A DNA stretch of 64,000 nt from an uncultured Flavobacteriaceae bacterium (GTDB lineage: Bacteria > Bacteroidota > Bacteroidia > Flavobacteriales > Flavobacteriaceae): the NCBI GenBank assembly GCA_947487895.1, contig CANKYF010000001.1, positions 434,001-498,000 of the forward strand, read 5' to 3'. The notes below the pieces were generated by a model. That model was not told the origin of the DNA, did not search any database, and worked only from the letters and a program-made list of their open reading frames with translations. The position numbers and the translations under genes were made by a program. Positions 16,491 to 25,160 of the stretch are shown here, piece by piece; positions within the stretch are counted from its first letter, which is position 1; each line of letters opens with the position of its first letter.

Positions 16491-17360
16491 TTATAAATTA
16501 TCTATCATGAAAACTTTAAGTTTTGCCCAAGTGTCTAAAAGATTCGTTCCTGTCCAACCGTGTCCTTCATTTGGGTAGAAAACAAATTGATGGTCAATGC
16601 CTAAATCAGCTAATTTATCACGCAATAAAGTACCTTGGCTATTGGGTATTAAAGGATCCATTCCACCGTGAAATAATATAGTTGGTGGGGCGCTGGCTGT
16701 TAGTTGATGTAACGGACTTACCTCTTTCAAAAATTCAGTAGAAAGGTTTTCTCCAAAAGCACTTATTAGAGACAAAATAACTGGATCTGTACTTTCGGTA
16801 TATACAGGATCTGTAAAATCTGTAGGTCCCACAATGCTACAAACCATATTTATATTTGAATTGGTATCAAAAGCATAGCTCCATAATAAGGATAAATGCC
16901 CACCTGCACTTGTGCCTATAAAACCAAAATTTTTAGAGATGGTATATTTTTGTGTATTGTCTTTTAGATAATTGATGATACTGGTAATATCATCTAATTG
17001 CATTGGGTAAGGCGAGGTATTTTCATTAGCCAATCTATAATTAATATTAGCAATAGCTATATCTGGTAATTCAAACTGAATTAAATCTACCAAGTAGTCC
17101 ATAGAATTTTTATCGCCAGAAGTCCACCCACCTCCATGTACTAAAATCATGGTTTTAGTATTTAAAGTTCTGTTGGCAGGTAAATGCAAATCAAAAGTTT
17201 GTTTAGTATCATTGCCATAAGAAATATTTAATTCTCTGTAAGATTGCGAAGGATCTAAAGCATTAGTGATAGCATTACCAGCATCAGTACTTTCATTAGA
17301 GCAGTTTGAGAAAACTAGCAGTAAAAAGATGTTTAAAATGAATAGCCTTGGTGATTTCAT
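16491..17360 (-). CDS. Lipoprotein alpha/beta hydrolase (esterase/lipase)
   Basis: A 289-residue hydrolase with a lipoprotein signal (LLLVFSNC). It shows the hormone-sensitive-lipase/BD-FAE layout: oxyanion-hole motif LVHGGGWTSGDKNS, nucleophile elbow GTSAGG, acid region FHGGMDPLIP and catalytic His in NEGHGW. It is membrane-anchored, either in the periplasm or on the surface. It likely cleaves small esters; the substrate is not deducible. It is divergent from the YrdC-family gene. Confidence 0.82.
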   Translation of the reverse strand: MKSPRLFILNIFLLLVFSNCSNESTDAGNAITNALDPSQSYRELNISYGNDTKQTFDLHLPANRTLNTKTMILVHGGGWTSGDKNSMDYLVDLIQFELPDIAIANINYRLANENTSPYPMQLDDITSIINYLKDNTQKYTISKNFGFIGTSAGGHLSLLWSYAFDTNSNINMVCSIVGPTDFTDPVYTESTDPVILSLISAFGENLSTEFLKEVSPLHQLTASAPPTILFHGGMDPLIPNSQGTLLRDKLADLGIDHQFVFYPNEGHGWTGTNLLDTWAKLKVFMIDNL

Positions 17361-17406
17361 GAAAAATATTGGTTACTTTGTATAACGTTGTACCAATTTA
17401 GTTATT

Positions 17407-18027
17407 ATGTCTGAATATTTAAGAATATATGAAGAAAATCCAAACCCTAAAGAGATTGATAGAGTAGTAGAGGTACTTAAAAAAGGCGGACTCATAATCT
17501 ATCCAACAGATACTGTGTATGGTTTAGGTTGTGATATTACTAATATAAAGGCATTAGAACGTATTGCTCAAATAAAAGGTGTTAAGCTTGAAAAAGCAAA
17601 TTTCTCTTTTGTATGCCATGATTTGAGTAACTTAAGTGACTATGTAAAGCAAATTGATACATCTGTTTTTAAAATATTGAAACGCGCTTTACCTGGACCG
17701 TATACTTTTATTTTGCCAGGTGCTAAATCTTTGCCTAATCCGTTTAAAAAGAAAAAAACCGTTGGTATTCGTGTACCAGAAAACAATATTGCGCTAGAAA
17801 TAGTAAAACAATTAGGGAATCCAATAATTTCTACCTCTATTTATGATGAAGATGAGGTTATTGAATATACTACAGACCCTGAATTGATTCTTGAAAAATG
17901 GCAAAATAAAGTAGACTTGGTTATTGATGGTGGTTATGGTGGTAATGAGCCATCAACGGTAATAGATCTTTCTCAAGAAGAGCCAATAGTGCTTAGAGAA
18001 GGAAAAGGTGATTTGGAGATTTTTTAG
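17407..18027 (+). CDS. Sua5/YciO/YrdC/YwlC family protein (threonylcarbamoyl-AMP synthase-like)
   Basis: A 206-residue protein with the YrdC fold: GGLIIYPTDTVYGLGCDI (nucleotide and threonine pocket), KANFSFVCHDL, LPGPYTFIL and VGIRVPENNIALEI. The family makes threonylcarbamoyl-AMP for the t6A modification of ANN-decoding tRNAs. The KR..SKRP segment of typical TsaC is replaced by KLEKANFSF, and the length is close to YciO, so it may be the YciO paralogue rather than the main t6A enzyme. It is followed by a terminator at 18033. Confidence 0.85.
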   Translation: MSEYLRIYEENPNPKEIDRVVEVLKKGGLIIYPTDTVYGLGCDITNIKALERIAQIKGVKLEKANFSFVCHDLSNLSDYVKQIDTSVFKILKRALPGPYTFILPGAKSLPNPFKKKKTVGIRVPENNIALEIVKQLGNPIISTSIYDEDEVIEYTTDPELILEKWQNKVDLVIDGGYGGNEPSTVIDLSQEEPIVLREGKGDLEIF

Positions 18028-18032
18028 GTAAA

Positions 18033-18059
18033 AAAAGCCCAACTTTAAGTTGAGCTTTT
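18033..18059. terminator. Bidirectional intrinsic terminator
   Basis: Stem AAAAGCcCAACTT / AAGTTGaGCTTTT with one mismatch, flanked by A's and T's, between the convergent YrdC-family and OmpA genes. Confidence 0.75.
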
Positions 18060-18083
18060 CTCTTATATATATTATAACTACTA

Positions 18084-18920
18084 CTAGTTTTCAGCAGAAA
18101 GTGTTTTCATTTCTTTTTCAATCATGTCGTAAAACTGATCGATTTTAGGTAAAACAACCACACGTGTACGTCTGTTTTTAGCTCTGTTTTCAGCAGTATC
18201 GTTATCAACTAAAGGAACAAATTCTGCACGACCAGCGGCAATAAGTTGTTTAGGGTTAACACCTAATTCTAATAATACTCTAATTATAGAAGTAGAGCGT
18301 TTCACACTTAAATCCCAGTTATCTTGTAAAGGTGCTTTGCTGTATGATACATTGTCTGTATGACCTTCTATCATGGCTTCAAATTCTGGCTTGCTGTTAA
18401 TTACTTTAGCAACTTTAGCAAGAACATCTTTAGCTTTAGAAGTTACATTGTAGCTTCCGCTTTTAAATAATAGTTTATCAGCAATTGATATAAATACAAC
18501 CCCTTTTTCAACATTTACTTCAATATCTGGGTCGTTAATACCAACTTCACGCTTTAAACTAGTTACTAAAGCCAACGTAACACTGTCTTTTTTAGTTAAA
18601 GCATCTTGTAATCTGTTTATTTTTAATTCTTTTTCTTGAATACTCTCTAGTGTCTTTTCTATACTGCTAGCACTTTTAGCAGATAGCACTTGTAGGTTTT
18701 CATTGTTTTTACGTAAATCTGCAATTTGCTCTTCTAGAGCTTGAGCTCTTGCAGTAGCAGAAGCTTTGTCTGATAAACAAGAATTTAATTTTACTGTTGC
18801 TGAGTTAAGTAAATCTTGCGTTTCTTTCTGTTTTTCTTCTAATGCAGTAAATTCTTTTTTAGAAACACATGAGCTTAATACTAATAATGATGATAAGCCG
18901 AATAATAAGAGTTTTTTCAT
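18084..18920 (-). CDS. OmpA-family lipoprotein
   Basis: A 278-residue outer-membrane lipoprotein. Lipobox LLVLSSC (Cys ~17) is followed by a coiled coil (~residues 25-105, ending NRLQDALTKK) and a C-terminal OmpA/MotB peptidoglycan-binding domain with LLFKSGSYNVTSKAKDVL, EGHTDNV, WDLSVKRSTSIIRVLLE and ENRAKNRRTRVVVLP. It probably tethers the outer membrane to peptidoglycan. The DUF-like coiled-coil/OmpA layout is common in Flavobacteriia. Confidence 0.92.
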   Translation of the reverse strand: MKKLLLFGLSSLLVLSSCVSKKEFTALEEKQKETQDLLNSATVKLNSCLSDKASATARAQALEEQIADLRKNNENLQVLSAKSASSIEKTLESIQEKELKINRLQDALTKKDSVTLALVTSLKREVGINDPDIEVNVEKGVVFISIADKLLFKSGSYNVTSKAKDVLAKVAKVINSKPEFEAMIEGHTDNVSYSKAPLQDNWDLSVKRSTSIIRVLLELGVNPKQLIAAGRAEFVPLVDNDTAENRAKNRRTRVVVLPKIDQFYDMIEKEMKTLSAEN

Positions 18921-19029
18921 GATAAAGTATATGAAATTTTTAAAAGGATTAAAATGTATTTAGTTGATACACAAAAATAGTTAAAATGATACGTATTTAA
19001 TTATAGTTAACAAAACTTTTGCTTACTAT

Positions 19030-20019
19030 TTATAAACTATTGTAATTAGTCTTTCTATTTACGAAATAATCAATCACAATGGATGTTTTTTGATAATATT
19101 TTACCTTGTTTTTAAAGGATTTTCGTTTTTGTAATAAATCCCTTAAGTTTTTATAAAAACTAAAATGAGCTTTTATAATAGACAAGGTATGTAGAGGTTT
19201 AAATTCAAATAAAAACTTAATACCCGCTACACCATCTAATATTAATCTGACGAGAATTTTATCAAAAATCGTACCATTGGCGTTTTTTGTAAGAGCAAAT
19301 AAGCTATTTCTAAAATTTAAATATGTTTTTTTGGGATTGGTGTTTTTTAAAGTAGCACCACCTACGTGAAATACAGTGGAAGTTCCAATATATTTAATAG
19401 CATATCCAGAATTTTTAGCACGCCAACATAGATCTATTTCTTCCATATGCGCAAAGAAAGAGGTGTCAAATCCGTTTAATTCGTTAAAAATTTCTTTTTT
19501 AATAAAGAAACAAGCTCCAGAGGCCCAAAAAATATCTATTGTGTCATTGTACTGTCCTATGTCTTTTTCTAGGGTATTAAATATTCTGCCTCTGCAATAT
19601 GGGTATCCATATTTATCAATAAAACCTCCACCTGCGCCAGCATATTCAAAATAGTCTTTTTGTTTAAAATCTAATATTTTAGGTTGAATTATGGCCGTAT
19701 TTGGTTCTTTTCCAAATGTATTTAATATAGGCTGTAGCCAATTTTTAGTGACTTCAATATCACTATTTAATAAACACAAGATATTTTCTTCAACATGTTT
19801 TAAAGCATCATTATAACCTCCAGCAAAACCATCATTGTCTTTATTTTGTATAATTTTTACCGAAGGATATTCAGATTTGATAAATTCAATGGAATCATCA
19901 GTAGAAGCATTATCAGCAACATAAATAGCAGCCTCTTTTGAATATTCAACAACCGAAGGAAGGAATTGTTCCAAAAGATTTTTACCATTCCAATTAAGTA
20001 TGACTACTGCTATTTTCAT
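19030..20019 (-). CDS. Family 2 glycosyltransferase
   Basis: A 329-residue GT-A fold enzyme: VVILNWNGKNLLEQFLPSV at the N-terminus, VADNASTDDS nucleotide-binding loop, LLNSDIEV (DxD-like metal site), WASGACFFIKKEIF and the acceptor-site EEIDLCWRAK. It resembles rhamnosyltransferase-like GT2 enzymes of cell-surface polysaccharide synthesis. It overlaps the upstream HSDR_N-type gene by 4 nt. Donor and acceptor unknown. Confidence 0.9.
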   Translation of the reverse strand: MKIAVVILNWNGKNLLEQFLPSVVEYSKEAAIYVADNASTDDSIEFIKSEYPSVKIIQNKDNDGFAGGYNDALKHVEENILCLLNSDIEVTKNWLQPILNTFGKEPNTAIIQPKILDFKQKDYFEYAGAGGGFIDKYGYPYCRGRIFNTLEKDIGQYNDTIDIFWASGACFFIKKEIFNELNGFDTSFFAHMEEIDLCWRAKNSGYAIKYIGTSTVFHVGGATLKNTNPKKTYLNFRNSLFALTKNANGTIFDKILVRLILDGVAGIKFLFEFKPLHTLSIIKAHFSFYKNLRDLLQKRKSFKNKVKYYQKTSIVIDYFVNRKTNYNSL

Positions 20020-20462
20020 TTTGAATAATTGGGAATATCTTTTAAAAAGTTATAACGTTCGTTGCTAAAATCCATTTGACAATAATAGTGATTTAATCCG
20101 TTAGTTACCATTAAATAGCTAGCCTTTAAAGTAAGGTTGTACTGTGCTATTTGATCAAAAGTACTTTGATTAATAGTTATGCTTGGCGCTTTGCATTCTA
20201 CAATTAAGTGAATACTTCCGTCAGGATTAAAAATAACAATATCATATCGTTTTTTTAAGCCATTAATAAAAAGTTCTTTTTCAACATTAATCAATGATTC
20301 TGGATAGTTTTTTTCAGAAATTAAATAATGAATACAATGCTGTCGTACCCATTCTTCAGGTTGTAAAACAATAAACTTTTTACGAATACAATCGAAAATA
20401 GAAATTTTATTTTCGTTACTTTTGAAACGAAACGAATATGTGGGGAAATTTAATTTTTGCAC
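20016..20462 (-). CDS. Type I restriction enzyme R N-terminal-like nuclease-fold protein
   Basis: A 148-residue single-domain protein with PD-(D/E)XK-like signatures: VEKELFINGLKKRYDIVIFNPDG and HLIVECKAPSITINQ, that is D...ECK as in the HSDR_N_2 domain. It stands alone without helicase or methylase and is coupled to a glycosyltransferase by a 4-nt overlap. This small family is widely conserved in Bacteroidota next to housekeeping genes, so a role in DNA repair is as likely as restriction. Function unproven. Confidence 0.82.
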   Translation of the reverse strand: MQKLNFPTYSFRFKSNENKISIFDCIRKKFIVLQPEEWVRQHCIHYLISEKNYPESLINVEKELFINGLKKRYDIVIFNPDGSIHLIVECKAPSITINQSTFDQIAQYNLTLKASYLMVTNGLNHYYCQMDFSNERYNFLKDIPNYSK

Positions 20463-20481
20463 TACACAAATTTATAACTAT

Positions 20482-20527
20482 AATGTCATTTCGAGTGATT
20501 TTCGGTAGAAAATAATATAGAGAAGTA
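20482..20527. repeat. TGTCATTTCGAGTGATT-type palindromic repeat
   Basis: TGTCATTTCGAGTGATT with a perfect 6-bp hairpin ATTTTC (20498-20503) / GAAAAT (20508-20513), then ATATAGAGAA. It lies between divergent genes and is the intergenic relative of the coding copy at 7711-7754. Confidence 0.65.
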
Positions 20528-20574
20528 TTCAATTAAACTCTACTCAAATTGATAAATTATAAAATTTTCATCTT

Positions 20575-21579
20575 TTGGACGAAGTCAAGTTATTAGTTAC
20601 CAATATAAAAAATAAAAAACTGAAGCCTATTTATTTTTTAATGGGGGAAGAACCATACTATATTGATAAGATTTCAGATTATATTGAAAGTAGTATTTTA
20701 ACTGAGGAGGAACGCGGATTTAACCAAATGGTGTTGTATGGTAGAGATGTAACTGTTGAAGATATTGTGAGCAATGCCAAACGTTTCCCTATGATGGCAG
20801 AACATCAGGTAGTGATTGTAAAAGAAGCCCAAGATTTATCAAGAACTATAGAAAAATTGGCTTCTTATGCCGAAAATCCACAGCCAACTACAATTCTTGT
20901 TGTGAATTATAAATACAAAAAGATAGATAAGCGTAAAGCGCTTTATAAAACCCTTAAAAAAACAGGCGTAGTTTACGAAAGTAAAAAGCTTTATGAGAAC
21001 CAAGTGGCTGATTGGATTAGGCGTGTCTTATCATCTAAAGGCTATCAAATTTCACCTAAAGCAGCCCAAATGTTAGTAGAGTTTTTAGGGACTGATTTGA
21101 GTAAGATTAACAATGAATTAGAAAAATTGCAAATAATTCTACCAAAAGACACCCAGATTTCACCAGAACATATTGAGGAAAACATTGGTATAAGTAAAGA
21201 TTTTAACAATTTTGAGCTGCGCAAGGCTATAGGAGATAGAAATGCTGTAAAAGCTTATAAAATAGTTAACTATTTTGCAGAAAACCCAAAGGACAATCCT
21301 ATGGTGGTGACTGTTTCTTTGTTGTTTAATTTCTTTTCACAATTGTTACACTTTCATGGATTAAATGATAAATCTCCCAGAAATGTAGCTTCTGCGTTAA
21401 AGATAAATCCATATTTTGTTAATGAATATGTTACCGCAGCAAGAAACTACCCAATGAGAAAAGTGAGTACTGTAGTAGCTTCATTACGAACGTTTGATGT
21501 TAAAAGCAAAGGTGTGGGTGCTAATGCTGTTCCTCAAGGCGATTTATTAAGAGAATTAGTAGCTGATATTTTAAATTAG
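20575..21579 (+). CDS. holA: DNA polymerase III subunit delta
   Basis: A 334-residue clamp-loader delta subunit. It has the family start (DEVKLLVTNIKNKKLKPIYFLMGEEPYYIDKI), the AAA+-like N-terminal domain and the helical collar domain (DLSKINNELEKLQI, NFELRKAIGDRNAVKAYKI). Delta opens the beta clamp during loading. Start codon is TTG at 20575, chosen because the conserved N-terminus begins there and no ATG is nearby. It is followed after 4 nt by ung. Confidence 0.93.
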   Translation: MDEVKLLVTNIKNKKLKPIYFLMGEEPYYIDKISDYIESSILTEEERGFNQMVLYGRDVTVEDIVSNAKRFPMMAEHQVVIVKEAQDLSRTIEKLASYAENPQPTTILVVNYKYKKIDKRKALYKTLKKTGVVYESKKLYENQVADWIRRVLSSKGYQISPKAAQMLVEFLGTDLSKINNELEKLQIILPKDTQISPEHIEENIGISKDFNNFELRKAIGDRNAVKAYKIVNYFAENPKDNPMVVTVSLLFNFFSQLLHFHGLNDKSPRNVASALKINPYFVNEYVTAARNYPMRKVSTVVASLRTFDVKSKGVGANAVPQGDLLRELVADILN

Positions 21580-21583
21580 TTAT

Positions 21584-22249
21584 ATGAACGTAGATATTCA
21601 CGAAAGCTGGAAACCCTATTTAAACGAAGAATTTAATAAATCTTATTTTGAAGATTTAGTACGGTTTGTAAAACACGAATATAAAACGCAAACATGTTAC
21701 CCACCTGGTAAAGATATTTTCAATGCCTTTAATCATTGTAATTTTAAAGATGTAAAAGTGGTTATTATTGGTCAAGATCCTTATCATGGTCCAGGACAGG
21801 CTAACGGCTTGTGTTTCTCAGTATCTGATGGTATTGCACATCCACCGTCTTTAATTAATATTTTTAAAGAAATAGAGACTGATTTAGGGATTTCTTATCC
21901 TGTAAGTGGAGATTTAACTAAATGGTCTAAACAGGGGGTGTTACTCTTAAACGCTACTTTAACTGTAAGAGCCCATAATGCAGGGAGTCATCAAAAGAAA
22001 GGATGGGAAACCTTTACAGATGCTGTTATAAAAACAATAAGTTCTAATAAGTCTGATGTTATTTTTTTGCTATGGGGAGGTTTTGCTAAACAAAAAGCAA
22101 AATTAATTGATAAGTCAAAACATCACATTTTAACTTCAGGGCACCCTTCACCTTTAAGTGCAAATAGAGGGTACTGGTTCGGTAATAAGCATTTTAGTAA
22201 ATCTAACAACATTCTTAAAGAGTTGAATATTGCACCAATAAACTGGTAA
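21584..22249 (+). CDS. ung: Uracil-DNA glycosylase
   Basis: A 221-residue family 1 UDG that removes uracil from DNA. The water-activating motif VVIIGQDPYHGPGQANGLCFSV contains the catalytic Asp, the uracil pocket includes LLLNATLTVR, and the minor-groove intercalation loop is HPSPLSANRGYWFG. Length is typical. It forms an operon with holA, 4 nt upstream. Confidence 0.97.
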   Translation: MNVDIHESWKPYLNEEFNKSYFEDLVRFVKHEYKTQTCYPPGKDIFNAFNHCNFKDVKVVIIGQDPYHGPGQANGLCFSVSDGIAHPPSLINIFKEIETDLGISYPVSGDLTKWSKQGVLLLNATLTVRAHNAGSHQKKGWETFTDAVIKTISSNKSDVIFLLWGGFAKQKAKLIDKSKHHILTSGHPSPLSANRGYWFGNKHFSKSNNILKELNIAPINW

Positions 22250-22268
22250 AATATACTTTATTATATGC

Positions 22269-22442
22269 TTAACTTCCAGTTGGAGCTAAGATTTTTGTCT
22301 CAGAAGGACTATTTAAATCTGGATTTAAAACAACTATTGTTTTATCTTCTTTTGATTTGTGGACTTTGTTAACACTAAATTTCAGAAGCAAAAAGTTAAT
22401 TGCAACGAGAGAGGTTATGATGAGGGTAATTGTTAATAGCAT
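22269..22442 (-). CDS. Small single-pass membrane protein (57 aa)
   Basis: A 57-residue frame starting at ATG 22442. An N-terminal hydrophobic helix (MLLTITLIITSLVAINFLLL) is followed by a basic turn (KFSVNKVHKSKEDK) and a short polar tail ending APTGS. The gap between ung and menB otherwise holds nothing, and the composition is that of a real small membrane protein, though the length leaves doubt. No function can be suggested. Confidence 0.5.
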   Translation of the reverse strand: MLLTITLIITSLVAINFLLLKFSVNKVHKSKEDKTIVVLNPDLNSPSETKILAPTGS

Positions 22443-22690
22443 TTCAATTTTGGGTTTAAATTTATCGCTAAAATACTAATATTAACGACGAAAAACAAAT
22501 TAATATATCTTGCGTTTACAAATGTAAGACAAAAATTACTACAAAAAGCAGGTTTTTTAATTGAATATTTACTTTTAGCAGATACTTAATTTTACTGTTG
22601 CATTATAGTTATTATGATAATTTTTTAACTATAAAATTATTGACTTAATAGCAGGGTTAATTACTTAAATAATTTATTTTTGAGGAAAAT

Positions 22691-23539
22691 ATGGAATTTA
22701 TGGAGAAAATTAACTGGGAAACGGTTAAGGAATATGAAGATATAACCTATAAAAAATGCAATGGTGTTGCTAGAATAGCATTTAATAGGCCAAATGTTAG
22801 AAATGCTTTTAGGCCAAAAACAACCAGCGAATTATATGATGCATTTTATAATGCGAACGAAGATGTAAACATTGGTGTGGTATTGTTATCTGCTGAAGGT
22901 CCTTCTACCAAAGATGGTGTATATTCTTTTTGTAGTGGAGGAGATCAAAAGGCAAGAGGACATCAAGGTTATGTTGGCGATGATGGATACCACAGGTTAA
23001 ATATATTAGAAGTACAGCGTTTAATACGCTTTATGCCAAAAGCAGTAATTGCGGTAGTACCGGGTTGGGCTGTTGGTGGCGGTCATAGTTTGCATGTGGT
23101 ATGCGATTTAACTTTAGCCAGTAAAGAACACGCCATTTTTAAGCAAACTGATGCAGATGTAACTAGTTTTGATGGTGGTTATGGTTCTGCTTATTTAGCT
23201 AAAATGGTCGGGCAAAAAAAAGCCAGAGAAATTTTCTTTTTAGGTAGAAACTATTCTGCTCAAGAAGCCTATGAAATGGGAATGGTAAATGCTGTAATTC
23301 CTCATAACGAATTAGAAGATACAGCCTATCAATGGGCACAAGAAATATTGGCAAAATCGCCAACATCAATAAAAATGTTAAAGTTTGCTATGAATTTAAC
23401 AGATGATGGTATGGTTGGCCAACAAGTGTTTGCTGGAGAAGCAACAAGATTAGCTTATATGACAGATGAAGCTAAAGAAGGTCGTGATGCTTTTCTTGAA
23501 AAACGAGCACCTAACTTTGAAAAGAAATGGATTCCATAA
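22691..23539 (+). CDS. menB: 1,4-dihydroxy-2-naphthoyl-CoA synthase
   Basis: A 282-residue crotonase-fold enzyme that cyclises o-succinylbenzoyl-CoA in menaquinone synthesis. It shows MenB hallmarks: ARIAFNRPNVRNAFRPKT, FCSGGDQKARG (oxyanion hole), VPGWAVGGGHSLHVVCDLTLAS, TDADVTSFDGGYGSAYLA and the C-terminal AFLEKRAPNF. Two ATGs compete (22691 and 22700); either gives a full protein. It begins the menB-menA-ulaG-like-menC-CPBP-menE run. Confidence 0.97.
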   Translation: MEFMEKINWETVKEYEDITYKKCNGVARIAFNRPNVRNAFRPKTTSELYDAFYNANEDVNIGVVLLSAEGPSTKDGVYSFCSGGDQKARGHQGYVGDDGYHRLNILEVQRLIRFMPKAVIAVVPGWAVGGGHSLHVVCDLTLASKEHAIFKQTDADVTSFDGGYGSAYLAKMVGQKKAREIFFLGRNYSAQEAYEMGMVNAVIPHNELEDTAYQWAQEILAKSPTSIKMLKFAMNLTDDGMVGQQVFAGEATRLAYMTDEAKEGRDAFLEKRAPNFEKKWIP

Positions 23540-23540
23540 T

Positions 23541-24449
23541 ATGAAAAAGCTCTCAGTTTGGATTTCATCCATGCGCTTGCGCACATTACCTCTCTCAGTT
23601 TCAGGGATTATTATAGCTTCTTGTTTAGCTGAATATAATGGGGTTTTTAAATGGCAAATTTTTGTACTAGCTATTTTAACTACGCTTAGTTTACAAGTTT
23701 TATCAAACCTGGCTAACGATTACGGAGATGGTGTAAAAGGAACGGATAATGAGGATAGAATAGGACCAGAAAGAGCCATTCAAAGTGGTAAACTATCTCC
23801 AGATGAAATGTTTAGTGCTATAAAAATTAATGTACTAATATCTATAGGCTTAGCCTTCTTTTTAATTTTCACTGCTTTTGGTGTACGCCATTTTCTTTTA
23901 ACACTACTTTTTTTTATTCTTGGTATTGTAAGTGTTGTAGCTGCTATAAAATACACAGTAGGAAGTAATCCTTATGGCTATAGAGGATTAGGTGATATGT
24001 ATGTATTCCTGTTTTTTGGTTTATTAAGTGTGTGCGGAGGTTACATGTTATATGCAAAAACAATAGATCATGTTACTATTTTACCAGCATGTGCAATAGG
24101 TTTGTTAAGTGCTGGTGTATTAAACTTAAATAACATGAGAGATATTGTATCTGATGAAAAAGCAAATAAAATGACTCTTGCTGTTAAGTTTGGTAGCAAA
24201 AAAATCAAGCAATACCATTTTACTATTATTGTGTTAGCGATTGTTTTATCAGCATTATTTGGAATTTTGTATTATACATCTCCATTCAACTTAATTTTTA
24301 TGGTAGCGTATATTCCTTTGTTGCTACATTTAAAAAGAGTTAGAGAAAATAAAGATCCTAAATTATTAGATCCAGAATTAAAGAAATTAGCACTAACCAC
24401 AGTTTTGTTATCTGTGCTTTTAGGTATTGGACATTTGCTGCCTTTTTAG
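23541..24449 (+). CDS. menA: 1,4-dihydroxy-2-naphthoate polyprenyltransferase
   Basis: A 302-residue UbiA-family integral membrane prenyltransferase that attaches the isoprenoid tail to DHNA. It begins MKKLSVWISSMRLRTLPLSVSG, followed by the first Asp-rich motif NLANDYGDGVKGTDNEDR, the second motif around NLNNMRDIVSDEKANK and about eight hydrophobic helices. The start is ATG 23541, one base after the menB stop. A longer frame from 23466 would lie inside menB and is not credible. Confidence 0.95.
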   Translation: MKKLSVWISSMRLRTLPLSVSGIIIASCLAEYNGVFKWQIFVLAILTTLSLQVLSNLANDYGDGVKGTDNEDRIGPERAIQSGKLSPDEMFSAIKINVLISIGLAFFLIFTAFGVRHFLLTLLFFILGIVSVVAAIKYTVGSNPYGYRGLGDMYVFLFFGLLSVCGGYMLYAKTIDHVTILPACAIGLLSAGVLNLNNMRDIVSDEKANKMTLAVKFGSKKIKQYHFTIIVLAIVLSALFGILYYTSPFNLIFMVAYIPLLLHLKRVRENKDPKLLDPELKKLALTTVLLSVLLGIGHLLPF

Positions 24450-24482
24450 TATTTTTCTTTACTTTAAATAAACTTCAAAAAA

Positions 24483-25160
24483 ATGAAAATTACATATTTA
24501 GGACATGGAGGATTAGGCATTCATGTTAATGGTATAGATATTATTGTAGATCCTTTTATAACAGCTAATCCTAAAGCTTCAAATATTAATATTGAAGAAT
24601 TAAAAGCAGACTACATTCTAATAACTCATGCACATCAAGATCATATCTTAGATGTTGAAGCTATTGCAAAACGTACTGGAGCTAAAATTGTTTCTAATTA
24701 CGAAATAGTCACTCATTTTGGAAACCTAGGATTAGAAGGACATCCAATGAATCATGGTGGTAAATGGCAATTTGATTTTGGGACTGTAAAATATGTGAAT
24801 GCCATACATACATCCTCTTTCCCTGATGGAAGTTATGGTGGACAACCAGGAGGTTTTGTTATTGAAACCAATGATAAAAATATTTATATAGCAGGAGATA
24901 CTGCGTTAACATTCGATATGAAATTAATACCAATGCAAACTAAGTTAGATCTTGCTATATTACCTATAGGTGATAATTTTACTATGGGAATAGATGACGC
25001 GGTTATTGCGAGTGATTTTGTAGAATGCCATAAAGTATTAGGATATCATTTTGATACCTTTGGTTATATAGAAATAGATCATACTGAAGCTAAAAACACA
25101 TTTTCTGAAAAAGGAAAAGAATTATTACTTCTTGATATAGGTGAGCATATTGAATTGTAA
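24483..25160 (+). CDS. Metal-dependent hydrolase, UlaG/UPF0173 type
   Basis: A 225-residue metallo-beta-lactamase-fold hydrolase with ITHAHQDHILD (metal ligands), NHGGKWQF, AIHTSSFPDGSYGGQPGG, YIAGDTALTFDM and PIGDNFTMG, as in UPF0173 proteins. It sits between menA and menC, with its stop directly followed by the menC ATG, yet no step of menaquinone synthesis needs it. Members of this family have been described as phosphodiesterase- or lactonase-like; substrate unknown. Confidence 0.88.
   Translation: MKITYLGHGGLGIHVNGIDIIVDPFITANPKASNINIEELKADYILITHAHQDHILDVEAIAKRTGAKIVSNYEIVTHFGNLGLEGHPMNHGGKWQFDFGTVKYVNAIHTSSFPDGSYGGQPGGFVIETNDKNIYIAGDTALTFDMKLIPMQTKLDLAILPIGDNFTMGIDDAVIASDFVECHKVLGYHFDTFGYIEIDHTEAKNTFSEKGKELLLLDIGEHIEL

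Noticed and set aside
23466-23540. Upstream extension of menA from 23466
   Set aside because: It would overlap the end of menB, and the added residues are not part of the UbiA family. ATG 23541 fits.
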